Assembly: GCA_024643595.1 (NCBI GenBank)
Contig: JAHEMS010000012.1
Span: 1 to 18,696 of the forward strand
Origin: Bacteroidota bacterium
Lineage (GTDB): Bacteria > Bacteroidota > Bacteroidia > Cytophagales > Cyclobacteriaceae
DNA: 18,696 bases
Direction: 5' to 3'
The notes beneath the pieces were generated by a model. It saw nothing but the letters and a program-made list of their open reading frames with translations. It was not told the DNA's origin and ran no database searches. Numbering within the stretch: position 1 is the stretch's first letter; each line of letters starts with the position of its first letter. Shown one piece after another: positions 16,300-18,696 of the stretch. A program made the position numbers and the translations under genes.

Positions 16300-16859
16300 A
16301 GTACTTCTTCCTTGCCAAGATACTTTTTTACTTTTTCTTTCAATAACTGCCGTGCCCGGAATAAATAATTTTTAACCGTCCCTTCAGGTAATCCGGTTAT
16401 TTCAACAATTTCGGGATAGCTCATTTCCTGCACATGATACAATGTTAATATCGCTTTGTATTGTGGAGGCAATTGATCGATCATGCCCATCACCATACTG
16501 TCTAATTGCTTCTCTGAAAAATTTTCTTCTACATTTTCACTGGAGATAAATTGCTCCCTGGCATGTTCTTCGGCAGGTAATTCACTGATCTCAATTCGTT
16601 TTTTGCGCAAGTGATTGATGCCATGCCGGTATGCGATCGTTGCAATCCAGGTACTCAATTTCGATTGAAAATTAAATTCTCCAAGTTTTTCATACACTTT
16701 CAAAAACACATCCTGACAAAGCTCCTCCCGGTCTTCTTTCTGGTCGATTAGCCGACCAATCATATGCCCGACCAACTTTTCATTTTGCTTGATAAGCATA
16801 CGAAAAGCCTGTCTATCACCGCTTATTACCTGTGAGACCAGGACATTATCATCAATCAT
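16296..16859 (-). CDS. ECF-type RNA polymerase sigma factor
   Basis: With the start at ATG 16859 the protein is 187 residues, the typical ECF size. Sigma region 2 lies at about 13-87, with the hallmark segments DREELCQDVFLKVYEKL (43-59) and FQSKLSTWIATIAYRHGINHLRKK (64-87). Region 4 lies at about 125-176, with LPPQYKAILTLYHVQEMSY and the helix-turn-helix LPEGTVKNYLFRARQLL. Region 3 is absent, as expected for ECF sigmas. I reject the GTG at 16874, because it lies inside a promoter-like element and adds nothing conserved. The downstream membrane protein overlaps by 4 bp. A CTGCAAC-N17-TGTC motif sits directly upstream and is repeated in front of the divergent gene, suggesting autoregulation. 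The ECF subgroup cannot be fixed by eye. Confidence 0.92.
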   Translation of the reverse strand: MIDDNVLVSQVISGDRQAFRMLIKQNEKLVGHMIGRLIDQKEDREELCQDVFLKVYEKLGEFNFQSKLSTWIATIAYRHGINHLRKKRIEISELPAEEHAREQFISSENVEENFSEKQLDSMVMGMIDQLPPQYKAILTLYHVQEMSYPEIVEITGLPEGTVKNYLFRARQLLKEKVKKYLGKEEVL

Positions 16860-16865
16860 TTTGGA

Positions 16866-16897
16866 GTTAGACACGCAAGTTACTTCAGATGTTGCAG
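16866..16897 (-). promoter_or_regulatory. Candidate ECF-type promoter of the sigma gene
   Basis: On the minus strand CTGCAAC (16897-16891) is followed after exactly 17 bases by TGTCTAAC (16873-16866). The AAC-containing -35 and GTC-containing -10 with this spacing have the form of ECF promoters (compare TGTAAC-N17-CGAC for B. subtilis SigX). The implied transcript would have almost no leader before ATG 16859. Confidence 0.5.
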
Positions 16898-16995
16898 GAA
16901 ATTAGTTAAAAATCAGTTCTGGGTGCTATCCTGGCGTTCCGTTATTGAAAGCAGGTAAGTAGTTCAAAACGCCATTGAAAATAATTTCAGCGAAT

Positions 16996-17027
16996 CTGCA
17001 ACACTGATTAAAAAACGTGTGTCATAC
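16996..17027 (+). promoter_or_regulatory. Candidate ECF-type promoter of the divergent membrane-protein gene
   Basis: CTGCAAC (16996-17002) is followed after exactly 17 bases by TGTCATAC (17020-17027). It matches the motif in front of the sigma gene in both halves and in spacing. The start codon at 17065 would lie about 30-35 nt after the predicted transcription start, with an A/T-rich leader between. Confidence 0.5.
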
Positions 17028-17064
17028 GATTCACAATCAATAAAAAATTTTAAAATTTATAAAT

Positions 17065-17430
17065 ATGAATAAAGAATTAATGAACGTTTTAATGCCCTTA
17101 ACGATTATTGGCAGTTTTGGAACCACTATTTTCTTCTTCACTAAAGTAATGACCGATTATATTCTTAAGAAGAAAATGATTGATAAAGGTTTTGTGAATG
17201 ACGATACACAAGCCATCTTCAAACAACATCAGAACACATTCAATAATAAATTCGCCTCCTTGAAATGGGGATTGATCATTTTCTTTGCAGGCTTATCGCT
17301 TGTTATTATGGAATACATCCCAACGTCTCCAGAATCACCGCTTCCTTATGGATTGTTTGCTGTGGCGGTATCATTAGGATTTCTAATTTATTATTTCATT
17401 GTGAAGCAAGATATTGATACGAAGCCGTAA
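17065..17430 (+). CDS. Small three-helix membrane protein (DUF6249-like), divergent from the sigma gene
   Basis: The 121-residue product has three predicted transmembrane segments (about 8-30, 66-83, 94-112). A hydrophilic loop between the first two (about 32-64) contains the lysine cluster LKKKMIDKGF. Topology and the LKWGLIIFFAGLSLVIMEY helix resemble small DUF6249-type proteins found near ECF sigma genes in Bacteroidota, but I hold that family name loosely. The start ATG 17065 follows an A/T-rich leader. A motif shared with the sigma promoter lies upstream, so it is a likely target of that sigma factor. It is followed after 127 bp by a FtsX-type permease gene on the same strand. The function is unknown. 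Confidence 0.8.
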   Translation: MNKELMNVLMPLTIIGSFGTTIFFFTKVMTDYILKKKMIDKGFVNDDTQAIFKQHQNTFNNKFASLKWGLIIFFAGLSLVIMEYIPTSPESPLPYGLFAVAVSLGFLIYYFIVKQDIDTKP

Positions 17431-17557
17431 TCATTTTATGCTAATTCTATTCAGACTCGGTAAAATTGAAGCACTTGAAGTGTTGAAAGCGAGCTGAAGT
17501 CAAATTACAAACCGATATCTATCCAAAAGCAATTAGTAACAACTAAAAGGATTCATC

Positions 17558-18696
17558 ATGTTCAGAAATTATATCAAAACAGCGCTTCGCAGTTTGTTAA
17601 GGCATCGCTTCTTTTCATTCATAAACATTTTTGGACTGGCGATTGCGTTAACCATCTGCATGGGTATTATCATGCTGGTTGCCGATCAGATGACCTACGA
17701 TCATTATAACTCCAAGCGCGATCGTATTTATCGTGTAAATAGTATTCCGCAAAGTAGCGAAGGGGTGCAGTATAATGAGACGGCAACCACAACACTTCCG
17801 GTGCATGAAGAGTTGTTAATGAATTACACAGGAGTTGAAAAAGCTGTGAGAATCATTCGTGGATTTGGAAACCCCTGGATAGAATTTGAACAAAATGTGA
17901 ACATTCCAGTTTCGGGTTTCTATGCTGATCCTGAAATCCTGGATTTATTTGAATATGAATTGGAGTATGGAGATAGCCCAACGGCATTGGTTGAACCGTA
18001 TTCTGTTGTGCTTTCAAAAAAAGCAGCGCAGAAATTATTCCGCCAGAAAAATCCAATTGGTGAAACATTTAAGGTAGGTGAGCTAGGCATATACAAAGTA
18101 ACGGGGGTGTTGAAGGAAACTACCCATAAATCTCATATTGTATTCGATGCACTGGCGAGTATTTCTACAGTCAAAAGTCTGGAGACAATGGAAAAAAGAG
18201 GGAAAGCCATGGACAACTGGTTTCAATATACAGCTGGCTGGGTTTATCTCTTATTGGAAGAGGGTAAAAGTCCGTCGGATATTCAACCCCATCTTGACAA
18301 GATTCAGAAATCACATTTCACGGAATTAGCAAATCCTGATACACAACGAAGAATAACATATTCTTTGCAGTCATTGATGAATATTACGCCTGGACCATTT
18401 ATTAATAATCCAATAGGGCCGTTTCTTCCGTGGATGTTTATTTATTTCTTTACTGGGTTGGCCACCATAGTACTCATTACCTCTTGTTTTAACTTCACCA
18501 ATCTATCCATAGCGCGCTCGTTAACCAGAGCACGTGAAATTGGCGTTCGAAAAGTAACCGGAGCCATGCGCTGGCAGATATTTACCCAGTTCATCTCAGA
18601 GTCAATTCTTGTTACGTTCTTTGCGTTGACATTAGCGCTGCTATTGATGATTGCTCTAAAACCTTTAATGCTTTCATTAAGTTTTGCTCGCGTTTT
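17558..18696 (+). CDS. ABC transporter permease, FtsX/MacB type, C-terminal part outside the window
   Basis: The frame opens at ATG 17558 behind an AAAAGGA ribosome-binding-like site and runs open to the right edge, giving 379 residues. The first transmembrane helix is at about 21-42. A long extracytoplasmic MacB-like domain follows (about 45-285, including EPYSVVLSKKAAQKLF and NPIGETFKV, typical of this family). Two further helices begin at about 291 and 348. The cytoplasmic loop SIARSLTRAREIGVRKVTGA (317-336) is the hallmark of FtsX-domain permeases. Complete members in Bacteroidota have about 800 residues with a duplicated FtsX domain, so roughly half is missing. These permeases do not transport by the classic route; many act in mechanotransmission or lipoprotein/peptide efflux. 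No ATPase gene is visible in the window. Confidence 0.92.
   Translation, partial: MFRNYIKTALRSLLRHRFFSFINIFGLAIALTICMGIIMLVADQMTYDHYNSKRDRIYRVNSIPQSSEGVQYNETATTTLPVHEELLMNYTGVEKAVRIIRGFGNPWIEFEQNVNIPVSGFYADPEILDLFEYELEYGDSPTALVEPYSVVLSKKAAQKLFRQKNPIGETFKVGELGIYKVTGVLKETTHKSHIVFDALASISTVKSLETMEKRGKAMDNWFQYTAGWVYLLLEEGKSPSDIQPHLDKIQKSHFTELANPDTQRRITYSLQSLMNITPGPFINNPIGPFLPWMFIYFFTGLATIVLITSCFNFTNLSIARSLTRAREIGVRKVTGAMRWQIFTQFISESILVTFFALTLALLLMIALKPLMLSLSFARV

Noticed and set aside
16860..16874. GTG at 16874 as the sigma-factor start.
   Set aside because: It adds five residues with no family support and overlaps the TGTC half of the candidate promoter. ATG 16859 gives a normal ECF N-terminus.
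17045..17058. A 14-bp perfect palindrome (AAATTTTAAAATTT) before the 17065 gene.
   Set aside because: It consists only of A/T runs in a very A/T-rich leader, so the symmetry carries little information.
17466..17488. Three TTGAAG/TTGAAA units spaced 8-9 bp before the FtsX permease gene.
   Set aside because: The units are short, imperfect and not placed at a recognisable promoter distance; too weak to call a regulatory repeat.

Overview
The window looks like chromosomal DNA of a member of the Bacteroidota, most likely a Cytophagia-type bacterium. The support is: a DUF4293-type membrane protein, a J-domain/KTSC protein of the type seen in that phylum, secreted proteins whose signal peptides end in ...AQ, a large secreted TolB-propeller/amidohydrolase fusion, a FtsX/MacB-type permease of the kind expanded in Cytophagia, and promoter boxes of the Bacteroidetes TAnnTTTG form. 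No rRNA, tRNA, CRISPR array, insertion sequence or phage gene was seen. No stretch longer than about 265 bp lacks a gene.

Layout. (1) 1-1820, minus strand: the N-terminal part of a secreted amidohydrolase running off the left edge, a thiol peroxidase (tpx) and a DUF4293 membrane protein. (2) 1895-5663, plus strand: a probable operon of a 3-oxoadipyl-CoA/acetyl-CoA-type thiolase, tRNA pseudouridine synthase truA and an ABC half-exporter. A small secreted outer-membrane-barrel-like protein follows (5726-6439). (3) 6443-8227, minus strand: a second ABC half-exporter, convergent with the barrel gene. Sequence signs indicate that the two half-exporters are the two different subunits of one heterodimeric exporter with one degenerate ATP site. 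(4) 8492-8938, plus strand: the J-domain/KTSC protein. (5) 9041-12215, minus strand: a GH95-like glycoside hydrolase and a secreted PIG-L/LmbE-type deacetylase, a likely carbohydrate-processing pair. (6) 12376-15786, minus strand: the 1136-residue propeller/amidohydrolase fusion, with a good terminator hairpin after it. (7) 15889-18696: an ECF sigma factor and a translationally coupled two-helix membrane protein on the minus strand. Divergent from them on the plus strand are a small three-helix membrane protein and the start of a FtsX-type ABC permease.

The most interesting structure is between the sigma gene and its divergent neighbour. Two copies of the same bipartite motif, CTGCAAC-N17-TGTCnnAC, face outward, one in front of each gene. 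This has the form of an ECF promoter, so the sigma factor probably drives itself and the divergent membrane-protein gene. The second point of interest is the split heterodimeric exporter; two perfect palindromes lie in the upstream region of its minus-strand subunit. The rest of the window is mostly housekeeping and secreted-enzyme genes. All family assignments are from reading the sequence and memory; no searches were run.
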